From Triplophysa rosa (taxonomy: Eukaryota; Chordata; Actinopteri; Cypriniformes; Nemacheilidae), in contig NC_079896.1 in assembly GCF_024868665.1 (NCBI RefSeq), positions 85,001 through 149,000 of the forward strand: a DNA stretch of 64,000 nt, read 5' to 3'. This document shows positions 54,701-64,000 of this stretch, piece by piece. Position 1 is the stretch's first letter. Each line of letters begins with the position of its first letter. A program made the translations under genes and the position numbers. A model generated the notes under the pieces. The model was not told where the DNA came from. It did no database searches and saw nothing but the letters and a program-made list of their open reading frames with translations.

Positions 54701-57700
54701 ATCTGAGGCAGCGACACGTTGTATATTGGTCCATATGTTAATTATTAAATACATAATTTTATATATGATTATATTACCAATCACACAGATTCATTTTACC
54801 AATGCTACTAGGCTTTTATTTAAACTTAGAAACCTTTTTATTCAGGTGAGGAAGCTGGCGTTTTGCATAGCATTTGCGCGCCCTCATGCCTTTATGCCTA
54901 ACTGCAGAGGCATATTGCAGTATCAATGTTAACGAGTAATCTATTAATTGATCGTTCGTTTAAATGAAGATCGATTATGGGAATTTGTCTAAATTGACAT
55001 ACCTACTCACAACATTCAAAAAACTACTTAAAACCCATCTCTTCTGTGAATACTTGACAGACAAATGAAAAAAAAAACTAACCCTCTTCTCTTTCTCTCA
55101 ACTGGTATTGGTCTGGCTTTTGTTGCACCTATTGTATTATTGCTCCTGTATGACATTATTGCTCCCCAAACTCTTTGTAAGTCACTTTGGATAAAAGCGT
55201 CTGCTAAATGACTAAATGTAAATGTCTTATTTTGTCTAAATGATATTATTTCTACATTTGATTTCACCTGAACTGTTTCCAGAATCCTCTGGGCACATAG
55301 TACTGCAGACGGGACGCTGCCAGGTGACCGAAAATGACCTGCAGATGTCGCAGCACTTCGATGTTGTACTCCTTACGGTCTTCAGTCTTGTTAAGAGAGG
55401 GCTTGTCATCCAGCTGCTGCTGATAACTGAACACATCATCCCTGGAGTCCACATTACTCTGCAGCACAACACGCGTCACACGTGAGAATGATGCAGATTC
55501 AGATGTGTAAACTCACCTCAAATCAAGATTTGTTTTTTACCTCATTGTCCTGCTTTTCGTCTCCAGACATGTCATCATCGATGTCACTTCCTGTGCCCTC
55601 GATGGCCAGGATGCCGTTGCGGATGGGTGGGATCATGTACAGTTGCTGTATGACTGAATTCATGTAGCACGTGGCTCCCGCGTTCTTCAGACCCACAAAG
55701 CCTTTGGGCAGCCGTGGCCCCACCGGAGGTAAATACTCCCACTCTGTTAGCGCCTCACAACCTGAAAATCACACAGAAACACAATTTATTTAGCCGACTG
55801 GAGAGCAAGTCAAGTAATATCTAAAGCCACAGGCAAAAATGAACGGAAATATACTTTATTTTCATAAAGAAGGAAACAGCACATGCCTAGGTAATACATG
55901 TCCGTGAGCGTGTCGACGATCCGTTTCAGGTTGCGGACGCAGCCAACAGCAAGAGCCACCAGCAGCTCGAAGCCGGCGTTTATGGACGCAGGACTGCTGC
56001 ACACCGGGATGGCCTGTTCCACAGGAAACTCGCCACTCTTCACATACTGCAGGTAGACATTAGATGCCGGGAAGATAAAATCATCGATCAGCTCCTGTGA
56101 GAGAAACAGGATGTGAAGCCGGCTGCACACCAAACAAACGTCCTGTAAGAACATCCACGTTGAAAGTGGCTCACTTTAATGAGATTAGCGCCACCCTTTT
56201 CACAGCCAATGTAGAATTTCTTCTCGGGGGTTTGGAATGCCAGCAGCTCTTTGGTGACACCCAGGTGACCCTCTAGAATGGTCTCTTCGACGCCCGTCTC
56301 GCTCGTCCTCTTCACCTCATCCTGAAGAGTTGAAGAGAATGAAATGCTGAGAATGCTCCATTTTATGCATTTGGCCGACGCTTTTATCCAAAGCGACTTA
56401 CATTGCATTGTATTATACATTTGTTTCTGACTACAGTATATGCAATCCCCTGGGAGCCAACCCATGATCCATGCTCCGTCTGGTTACTGACGCGTGTGGA
56501 GTGAAAGCGATGAACTTACCCTGATTCTCTTGAGCCAGTCGATCTCGTTGTTGAGCAGCACCTCGGCGTTGGGGAAGTTTATGTTGCTGTTGTACGCATA
56601 GTTGAGTAAGTGGCGTAAGAGGGTGAAGTAATCGCCAGCGTGTTTGGCTCTTTCTTTGGCCGTACTCTAAAACCACAGCAACAAATGAGCGGCGTATGAT
56701 AATGCAGGAAATCAACCCTTCCAGACACTAGTGTGTACTCACTCCCAGAACTGTGAAGAGCAGAGTGATGAAGAAGAGAAGCGGTCGGTGTCCCATGCAG
56801 CATCTAGTGGCCATGAGGAAGAACTGCTCCTGTGACATCTGACGCACGGCTCTGAATGAAAACACCACACCATGAGCAAAGTAAAAGAATCCCTCTCATT
56901 CAAAAGCCAGAGACTGAGGCCAAACACTCACTTGCTCTGGCAGTGCAGCAGCAGGTCGATGATGAACGTCTGCCATGCTTTCTCTTTGCCGAGTGCGTCG
57001 AGGGCCGTAGGGAGCAAAGCAAAACACATGGTCATGACCTCCAGCGCCTCACAGCACACCTGCTCATCTTCAGCGTCCGGCTCATTCCCTGCATTCGTCT
57101 GCAAAACAACAGATTGCTTGAAGGACGACAAAAACGAGCTGCTGTGGTCAGCGGCGAATTCTGCAGCGCACCTTCTCGTAGACCTTGCTGATCTCTTCAT
57201 TTGAGCTGAACACCAGGTGGATCATTCCACAGCCTGAAGCCCAAACGATCTTCTGAACGGCTCGAATCACACAGATATCCGGGATGTACTTCGAGGCTTG
57301 AAAGAAATTCTGCGGCACATTGGACAACAGAGAAATTAAAATCAGCGTGCAGACGCTGTGGTCAAGACGGGTGTAACTGTGTAAACAGCAGGCACCTCAT
57401 CGGAGATCTGCTGGGCCAGACGGATGGCTACGTTCCGCAGCATGCATTCAGAGGTGGGGTTGGGAATGCTCTGGAGAGCGTTCTGCAGCACCAGAGCCTG
57501 ATCGTGGGTCGCCTGATTTATCTGCAAGACAAACACAGTCACATCAGGACGAGTCTTAAAGAACTGGGCCTGTATTCATGAACAATCTTAGCGTAAAGAG
57601 TTGCTCCTAATGACAAAATTCTATGAAAATTCTTACAGAAAAGATCGTATTGACCCCTAGTGGACAAGGGCACTTTTTTCGCACATGCGCTATTGTACGG

Positions 57701-60700
57701 TCTCAAAAAATGGGCTGCACGCGGACGGGGTGTGCGGACGACCGCGGACCCTTCTGATGACGAAAACTGCATCATGCGGACTTACGGACCATACTTCTCG
57801 CTTACCCTGAAGAGAGCTCTTAAGGTCCAAAATTGTTAGGAGTAGCGAAGAGGACTTTTAAGAGACTTAAGAGTTTCTTTAGCAGCATAGAAAATGGACA
57901 AACACGAAAAGTGAGAAATGTGTTGCAATGCATGACAATTTCCATATTACTTTTAAGGATTATTTGTATTTTTATTTGTGTTGTTTTTTGTGTGTGTTCA
58001 ACTTTTGTTTTTCTTGGTTTTGGTTTGCTTTGATGCAATGCAAATTGTAAAAGCGCTATAAAATAAAATGACATTGAATTGAATGACAGCGAGTTAATAA
58101 GACACAACATATTAGATCATGCAGGATTCATGTTTGTGACCGATCCTATTAAGGCGTCTTTACACAGGCAAGTTAAGGCGTCTCTGTGGTGGATTAAATG
58201 TCTGTGTAAAGACGCAATGCCGCATGAAAGCCGATCTAAAATATGCCAGCTCTGACCCTCCTCAGAGCTTAGTATCAAATGCAGCTCAGGATTAGTGTCA
58301 ATGAAGGCGCATTAAAGCCGCTCTAAACTACGTCATTGTCATGTCAGCAGAAAGCGAGAGAGTGAAGATGAAGCCCAAAACACACAGTGACATTTGTTAT
58401 AGGCTATTAATAACAACGCAGATTTTTTAAATAATTCAAACATACATTTTTCGTTTCATTTCTTCATAAAATGATTTAAATGCTTGGAGTATTTTTGTTT
58501 GTGCCGTTTACTCAGGCAGGCTGTGGCACGGTTTGAATGCATGATGTAAATTTTGAGACTGTTTTCAGTCATTAAAATAGTGTAGATTAGTTTTTAATGG
58601 CAAATTACATTAATTTCGTTTCGTTTATTTTTAAAGTTAATTTAGAAAAATGTTTGGAGTATGATTGTTTGTGACTGTGTGTGCGTGGAATGCAGATTTT
58701 TTTATTTGAACTCATGACATGAATTGTTTAAATTCCTCCTTTAGCTCCTCTCCTTCTTAGGGGAAAAAACCTTCCGATACGTGGGACATGATCGCATGCA
58801 GACCTGTGTTACCGCGTCTCAAACGACTTCAAATATTAGGTTTGTCGGACATTATATAGTTATAGTTATTATTATAATAACTTATTATTATTATATAGTT
58901 ATTTAAATAGCTCTCGTGTTACTTAAGCGGATGGGTTTGCGCAACACACGCATGAACTCGAACACATAATAAATCACAAAATTAACATTACTCTATAGTG
59001 ATGAGAGAGTGTGTGCTTTTCTTACCGTTTACCTCAAAACAGTCGCATCATAATAACGTAAGTGTGCTTCGGTCCAGATCGTAAAGTGAGGACAGTAGGA
59101 GTGGAGACAGTAGGAGTGGGGACAGTAGGAGTGGGGACAGTAGGAGTGGGGACAGGGGACAGTAGGAGTGGAGACAGTAGGAGTGGAGACAGTAGGAGTG
59201 GGGACAGTAGGAGTGGGGACAGTAGGAGTGGAGACAGTAGGAGTGGGGACAGTAGGATAAGAGTGGGGACAGTAGGATAAGAGTGGGGACAGTAGGATAA
59301 GAGTGGGAACAGTAGGAGTGGGAACAGTAGGAGTGGGAACAGTAGGAGTGGGGACAGTAGGAGAGGGGACAGTAGGAGTGGGGACAGTAGGAGTGGGGAC
59401 AGTAGGAGTGGGGACAGTAGGAGAGGGGACAGTAGGAGTGGGAACAGGGGACAGTAGGAGTGGGGACAGGGGACAGTAGGATGGGACAGTAGGACTGGGA
59501 CAGTAGGAGTGGGGACAGTAGGACTGGGGACAGTGGAGTGGACAGTAGGAGTGGGGACAGTAGGAGTGAAGATGGGGACAGTAGGAAGAGTGGGGACAGT
59601 GGGACAGTAGGTGGGACAGTAGGAGTGGGAGACAGTAGGACTGGGAGACAGTAGGATGGGGACAGTGAGGGGACAGTAGGAGTGGGGACAGTAGCGCCTG
59701 TGCACAGATGCCCGGCCCTAGGAGCGTAAATGATTTTGGTCTCATTGCCAGGATTGAAATGCAATACAACAAGTATAACGACGAATGATTTTGTCGTTAT
59801 ATATCCTAAGCATCTCATTGAGGACAATATTTCATACACGACAACGATCTGGTAACATTTACTGTAACACCGGAACTGTTCATTTACCTGGTCGATAGTG
59901 ACTTTCTGGCTCTTTAAAACAACTTTTGGCATCTTTCAATATGCGGCGAGGTGTCCGATAATAACACATTTCTATGGAGTGTTTGTTAGCTAGGAAATTC
60001 ATTTAAAATGTTGCATTTATAGCCTAATATTGCTTTTATCCTAAAGTATGCATTGTTATTATTAGTGTCAGTATTTTTTTTGGCGTTTATATCAAGTCCT
60101 AGTCCAGGCTCTTGTTCTGTCCAGACTGGACTACTGCAATGCGCTACTGGCTGGACTTCCAGCTTGCACAACCAAACCTCTACAGATGATCCAGAATGCG
60201 GCGGCAAGAGTGGTCTTCAATGAACCGAAGAGAGCGCATGTCACTCCTCTCTTCACTAAGTTACATTGGCTCCCTATAGTCGCTCGAATCAAATTCAAGA
60301 CTCTGCTCCTGGCCTACAAGACCACCACTGATTTGACTTATATACCCACCAGATCCCTACGCTCTGCAAACGAGCAATGTCTTGTGGTGCCATCCCAAAA
60401 AGGTAAAAAAATCTCTCTCACATACCTTCTCGGGATCGGTTCCACATTTATGGAATGATCTGCCCGCTGCTACAAGATCAGCAGATTCTGTGGCCATCTT
60501 TAAGAACCGTCTGAAAACACATCTCTTCCGTCAACACCTGACTGATCAGTTCTGACTTCTATCTCTTTTCTACTCTTTCAAAAATAAAAAATAAAAAGTT
60601 TCCTTAGCTCTGTATACTGTGATAGGCTATATGAGACCAATTTTCTTTTTTTTGCACTTATGCTTTTTGTTGTCCTTATGTTATTCCAATTGCTTCCATT

Positions 60701-63700
60701 GTTTCCCTCATCTGTAAGTCGCTTTGGATAAAAGCGTCTGCTAAATGACTAAATGTAATGTAAATGTATATCGTTTAATTTAAGGCATTATTTTATAGCA
60801 TGTTGTTAGAACAGTGCTTTTGTGGTTATGTTCAGCATTATTTCGCATAATTTTAATTCCTGTGTAAATGCATTTATGCCGCTTTAGAGCCGCATTAACG
60901 GTCTGTGTAAATACACATTTATGCCGCTTCAGATTCGGTTTCTGTGCTGCCTTTGCTGTGTAAAGAGGCCATTAGAGACACGCTAACATCTCCAAGACAG
61001 CGCAGAAATGCCTTAGCGCCAGAAATAGAAGTAATCACTACATGAACATAGTGGAAATAGTGCATGTGTGCACTATTATCTTATTTATCCGACCGTTTTC
61101 AATTTGTAGCAATAAACAATGAGGTGTCACGCAAATCGCAAGTCCAGTACGGTGTACCACAGGGCTCAGTCTTAGGGCCTCTGCTCTTCGCATTATACAT
61201 GCTAACGCTACTCAACTCAACTTTATTTATATAGCGCGCCGCTTTTTACAATTTTCATTGTTACAAAGCAGCTGTACATAAGACATATTGACTATAAGCA
61301 AAACAATTAAAGTTGTACCTGCAAAAACAAGAAAAAGGTGAAAACACAGAAGACAGACACACCCACATATAAAACACTCCACATACACAATATGCACACG
61401 TACTAACACACATAGACATAGACACACACACACGGACACGCACGCACACACACACACACACACGGACACAGACAAGTACGCGCACACACACACACTCAGT
61501 GAGAGCACACATTTAAGATAAAGGAGAGAGAAGCACAGGTCAAATATAACAGACTATAAATTCCTATATGCAATATTAATTAAGTAAAACTTTAAAATTC
61601 TAAATTCTAAAGCAGCCCCCCGGTCAGGCAAATAGTGCAAAAAACAGTATGCAAACGGTGGCGAGGAACCCAAAACTCTAATCGAGAAAAAAAAACTCAG
61701 GAGAACCCAGGCCCAACCAGGGGATTCCAGTTCCCCTCTGGCAAAAGCTGCTGCCTCTGCACAAGCTCCAGAGAACTTGCACAACAAGGCTAAATAAAAT
61801 AAATAAACTTACTAATAAGGTAAATTATGTCTGTGTACGTGTGCGTGTGCGTCCGTGTGTGTGTGTCTATGTCTATGTGTGTTAGTACGTGTGCATATTG
61901 TGTATGTGGAGTGTTTTGTATGTGGGTATGTCTGTCTTCTGTGTTTTCAACTTTTTCTTGTTTTTGCAGGTACAACTTTAATTGTTTTGCTTATAGTCAA
62001 TTGTCTTATGTACAGCTACTTTGTAACAATGAAAATTGTAAAAAGCGCTATATAAATAAAGTTGAGTTGAGTTGTGCGCGCAAGTCCGGCAAAACGGAAA
62101 AAAGGACATGTGCAATTTCAAACTAACGACCCTATACTTAAAAGCACTCTTTTTTTTCCTTCTTGGCCAACCAAACACAGCCACGGGGTCAGCCCCGCCT
62201 CCTCACTAAGATAAAAGTGTCTTTTCCTTGCTCAGAGTTGCTCTCAGATTGGTCCTGAATAGCTTTTAAGCTAACACTGCGTCCACACCGGATGCGGCGT
62301 GGCAACAGACAATAGAGCGCATTAGAACCCATTATCATTTACAATTCTGTCCACAACAGACGTGGTGCGGTGTGGCGTGACATCCCATTAGAACAAGCCG
62401 TGCGTCGTGTCGCGCCGCGTCCGGTGTAAAACTCCTACGTAGATGTTTTCTTAGAAGCTTTAAGAATACGGGCCCTGAATTTGAAAAAGAAAGCGTCATC
62501 ATCACACAGGGTACCGGTGACGCTGGGTTGGTGCCCTCCACCACAGGTTGGCAGGCCTCTGCAACCGCCTTCACGTGCCCGAATCCAATAGCGGTGAGCA
62601 AGAGTTTGGCGATTTTGAGAGCGTTCAGGTAGGCGCCACGTCTCGTCTCCACGTCTGCGTTGGTAAGGAAGTTGTTTCTGGTGAGCATGCCCAGCACAAG
62701 AGGAAGGCCGCCACTCTTCAGGAAGTTGTACTGGAAGTCACAGGCATCATCTCCCAGTGTTCCACTGGCTGGCATCAGCAGGGCATACACAACCTAACGG
62801 AAATGTGCACGACAAACAGAAGCACTGTGATGAGATATACCACGGTACTGAAGCTTTTCACTCAAGCGATGGTCTGAAGATAAGTGACTATACAGATGCG
62901 AACGCACACAGTCTTACAGCAGTACCTCCGTGAGATACAGCACTTGTGAAGGGGACGGCCCGAAGAAGCGCGAGTCAAGTGTGGGGCTAAGACTGTTCTC
63001 CCCCAGCTTGGCGTGATCCAAACATATCGCTCGAAGGTTCTCCACTGTCGTGTTATCTGTGAACACAAGGAGCACATGTCAGCACGTTTCACCGCATGTC
63101 TTCTGTCAGGTCTTTTCATCACTGCTACCTGGAGGCATGAGCTTCATGAGGACTCGCGCTCCGTCCCGCAGCAGTGGCATGTTTAATGTGCAGCCCAGGT
63201 CAGCGATCTGCCACAGGAAGGAGATGTAGCGCAGGTGCAGGGACATGATCTACATGGACAACACATTCACTTCATCAGGACGTGCCTACATTCCTCTCAC
63301 AGACAACATCAGAACCACGACTTACCACTCCAGGCAAGCAGCTTTCAACTTCGGGGTTTGGTCCATCGCTGTAGTGGTTGCCATGGTTTCCAGGTGAGCC
63401 GGTGGACGAGTCAGATGAGCTGTCGGGGCTGGAGGGCATGTTGGAGCTGACTTGAGTGAGTTTGGCTGTGATCAGCTACAGAGAGAGAGAGAGATAAAAC
63501 ACTTATGTTACTCTTTCCATGTCAGGGAATACAAGAACAACATTTAAAGGGTTTACTAAAAAAAGTCTGTTAATAATCACTAGCTCTTTATTTTACAGTC
63601 CTGTTCTCAGTGACTGTGCAGCTCTAACCCACATTTGACCCGGGCGTGATTCACTTAAAGGACCGTTGGGTGATTTTTAGCGGCGACATCTAACAGCTCA

Positions 63701-64000
63701 TTCCACCGCTCACCCCTCCCTTTCGAAGTGCTACGGTGGCTGACACAGACGTCACGTTTTCACTTCTTTCCCGAATGATATAACGTATTTATGAAACGAG
63801 TTCTGTAGAGGAGTTTGTTGGTTTAGGGCTACAGCAGAAACAACATGTCAGACCCGCGCTGTACGTAGATAGAAATAACTACTCATTCTAAGGTAAGAAA
63901 AACATAACGCTTCGGTCTGTATACACCTCTGAACACACAGTTATATTATATTGCATATTTTGCAGTTCCAAAAAACTGGACCTTTAACTCGCCCCTGGTC
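45713..64000 (-). CDS. usp9x: Ubiquitin carboxyl-terminal hydrolase 9 X, C-terminal 1,593 residues (gene continues right)
   Basis: USP9X/FAF-X removes ubiquitin from many substrates and acts in trafficking and development. Exons in the window: 63326-63475, 63129-63249, 62926-63056, 62515-62793, 57396-57521, 57172-57309, 56932-57098, 56743-56851, 56520-56666, 56175-56321, 55887-56094, 55541-55761, 55268-55458, 51474-51647, 51250-51391, 50396-51155, 50184-50307, 49084-49300, 48831-48960, 48553-48738, 48243-48463, 48077-48165, 47846-48002, 47088-47300, 46063-46158, 45713-45850. They sum to 4,782 nt in frame, ending at TAG (45713-45715). Human USP9X is about 2,554 aa, so roughly the first 960 residues lie off the right edge. 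NFFQ before [10 protein letters not shown] (exon ending at 57309) seems extra relative to mammals. Confidence 0.95.
46721..47061. mobile_element. MITE with ATTA flanks (341 bp) in the usp9x penultimate-side intron
   Basis: The left end is CGCTGGATTCACAAGG; the right end is GTGTGAATCCAGC; both are flanked by ATTA. It contains a 43-bp tandem duplication (46803-46888). It lies only 27 bp from the donor of exon 47088-47300. Confidence 0.6.
46803..46888. repeat. 43-bp tandem duplication inside a MITE
   Basis: Two matching copies, each beginning ATTGGCTAGCGCC, at 46803-46845 and 46846-46888. Confidence 0.9.
47301..47845 (-). other. usp9x: usp9x intron, no feature seen
   Basis: 545 bp of AT-rich intron between exons 47088-47300 and 47846-48002. 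I see no repeat boundaries. Confidence 0.5.
49444..50130. mobile_element. DNA-transposon MITE (687 bp) with GGGCC ends
   Basis: The left end GGGCCTTATTCATGAAAC and right end GTTTCATGAATGAGGCCC are inverted repeats with one mismatch in 18. No target duplication was clear to me. It sits between exons 49084-49300 and 50184-50307. Confidence 0.65.
52048..52400 (-). mobile_element. Dispersed teleost repeat, minus copy
   Basis: The reverse complement of the family at 23420-23625: shared CAAAGCAGCTTTACAGGAG and TGCATGGTGTTTGTAG-like segments. It extends further here, into TGGCGAGGAACCCGAAGTCC. Confidence 0.55.
52470..55235 (+). mobile_element. L2-type LINE fragment, split by a hAT insertion
   Basis: It begins in the reverse transcriptase at the YADD box (CYADDI) and runs through typical L2 C-terminal text, such as [14 protein letters not shown] and [16 protein letters not shown], with frameshifts. 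It is interrupted after [11 protein letters not shown], then resumes at 55006 with [14 protein letters not shown]. It ends in the tail GTAAGTCACTTTGGATAAAA. Joining across 53240/55014 restores the element order. Confidence 0.8.
53241..55005. mobile_element. hAT-type insertion (1,765 bp) nested in the L2 LINE
   Basis: Perfect 8-bp target duplication ctcacaac (53233-53240 and 55006-55013). The ends TAGGGATGTTAAT and reverse-complement TAGGTATGTCAAT agree at 11 of 13. There is no intact transposase. An inner CATCCCTA at 54599-54606 could be the end of a further, smaller element. Confidence 0.85.
56361..56470 (-). mobile_element. 5'-truncated SINE, minus orientation
   Basis: GGCCGACGCTTTTATCCAAA ... 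TTTGTTTCTGAC is the reverse complement of the SINE tail and body seen at 15662-15805. It is a small insert in the usp9x intron between exons 56175-56321 and 56520-56666. Confidence 0.7.
59089..59692. repeat. 15-bp minisatellite, about 40 copies
   Basis: Unit GACAGTAGGAGTGGG with variants (gggaac, a taagag insertion, a ggggacagg insertion). The array is most regular from 59,089 to 59,450 and degenerates to the right. Because the unit is a multiple of three, all frames stay open and give false proteins of the PTVPT type. Confidence 0.95.
60093..60770 (+). mobile_element. L2-type LINE 3' fragment
   Basis: Encodes [18 protein letters not shown] and [20 protein letters not shown] with a frameshift near 60,335. 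It ends with the L2 tail GTAAGTCGCTTTGGATAAAA. It is homologous to the LINE at 52470 but a distinct copy. Confidence 0.8.
61090..61206 (+). mobile_element. Reverse-transcriptase fragment of an L2-type LINE
   Basis: Reads [20 protein letters not shown], the conserved RT core just upstream of the YADD box. It is cut off abruptly by the adjoining inverted repeat. Confidence 0.7.
61208..62075. repeat. Inverted pair of a teleost tail repeat with a (CA)n core
   Basis: The left arm (about 61208-61490) and right arm (about 61815-62075) are reverse complements: TTTATTTATATAGCGC with TGCAAAAACAAGAAAAAG, against CTTTTTCTTGTTTTTGCA with GCGCTATATAAATAAA. CA/GT runs sit at the inner side of both arms. 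Confidence 0.8.
63476..64000 (-). other. usp9x: usp9x intron at the right edge
   Basis: Contains a short (CT)n polypyrimidine tract before the 63475 exon and the TTAA-flanked MITE. No further exon is visible before the window ends. Confidence 0.6.
63655..63987. mobile_element. TTAA-flanked MITE (piggyBac-like)
   Basis: TTAA at 63655-63658 and 63984-63987 encloses ends AGGACC and GGACCT. TTAA duplication is typical of piggyBac elements, so the assignment is by TSD only. Relatives are at 30698 and 40925. Confidence 0.6.

Larger units (their letters stand above)
51648..55267 (-). other. usp9x: usp9x intron (3.6 kb) built of nested transposons
   Basis: The intron between exons 55268-55458 and 51474-51647. 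It contains a TTGAA-tail repeat, an L2-type LINE fragment and a hAT element inside that LINE. 51,720-52,040 shows nothing I can name. Confidence 0.75.
50396..55761 (-). other. usp9x: usp9x USP catalytic domain
   Basis: The Cys box [16 protein letters not shown] is in exon 55541-55761, with the nucleophile in GATC. The structural zinc Cys pairs are CQGC (exon 51474-51647) and CEKC (exon 51250-51391). The His box [15 protein letters not shown] is in the 760-nt exon 50396-51155, followed by [10 protein letters not shown]. All catalytic elements are intact. Confidence 0.92.
57522..62514 (-). other. usp9x: usp9x 5-kb repeat-filled intron
   Basis: Exon junction NPASP|INQATHD spans it. Inside are GGGCC-type terminal repeats near both intron ends (57568 and about 62473), a minisatellite, two L2 LINE pieces and a 0.87-kb inverted-repeat pair. 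58,100-59,080 shows nothing definite. Confidence 0.75.

Noticed and set aside
59029..59932. Long minus-strand open frames of 223-294 residues with VPTPT / LLSPLL repeats
   Set aside because: They are the three frames of a 15-bp minisatellite, which stays open in every frame because 15 is divisible by 3.

Overview
The window is vertebrate nuclear DNA from a teleost, most likely a cyprinid or close relative. Genes are split into many short exons with GT-AG (occasionally GC-AG) introns. Non-coding DNA is full of fish-type repeats: tRNA-derived SINEs, a 5S-rRNA-derived SINE3-like element, L2-type LINE pieces, many non-autonomous hAT elements with 8-bp target duplications, and (CA)n tracts. The species cannot be fixed from the sequence alone. 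All exon models below were read by eye from splice sites and from protein similarity recalled from family knowledge; no database search was run.

Layout, left to right. (1) 240-2,222, plus strand: the last three coding exons of a gene I cannot name, with a poly(A) signal at 2,494. (2) 4,605-25,565, minus strand: kdm6a (UTX), an H3K27 demethylase; 29 well-supported coding exons sum to 4,074 nt in frame, plus an uncertain last exon. (3) 25,566-26,679: a shared head-to-head promoter region. (4) 26,680-30,128, plus strand: fundc1, complete, 5 exons, 155 aa, a mitophagy receptor. (5) 31,974-42,902, minus strand: ddx3x, complete, 20 exons including two in-frame cassettes (704-731 aa), with a probable 2.6-kb 3' UTR. 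(6) 44,100-64,000, minus strand: the last 26 coding exons of usp9x (1,593 aa, with the catalytic USP domain and the C-terminus); the 5' part lies beyond the right edge.

The order and orientation usp9x > ddx3x > (fundc1 reversed) > kdm6a match human Xp11.4-p11.3 with the genes between (CASK, MAOA/B and others) absent. These are the partners of the human Y genes USP9Y, DDX3Y and UTY, so this is a compact fish counterpart of that block. The products do not form one pathway: chromatin demethylation, mitophagy, RNA helicase/translation and deubiquitination are all dosage-sensitive housekeeping or developmental functions.

The most notable non-genic structure is a set of nine transposase-less hAT-type insertions with matching or near-matching 8-bp duplications. 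Two are nearly identical copies in inverted orientation around the kdm6a/fundc1 promoter, and one is nested inside an L2 LINE. There is also a 600-bp 15-mer minisatellite in a 5-kb usp9x intron, and microsatellites directly abut three kdm6a splice acceptors. I found no sign of an unknown enzymatic system; the novelty is in gene structure, splicing and transposon architecture.
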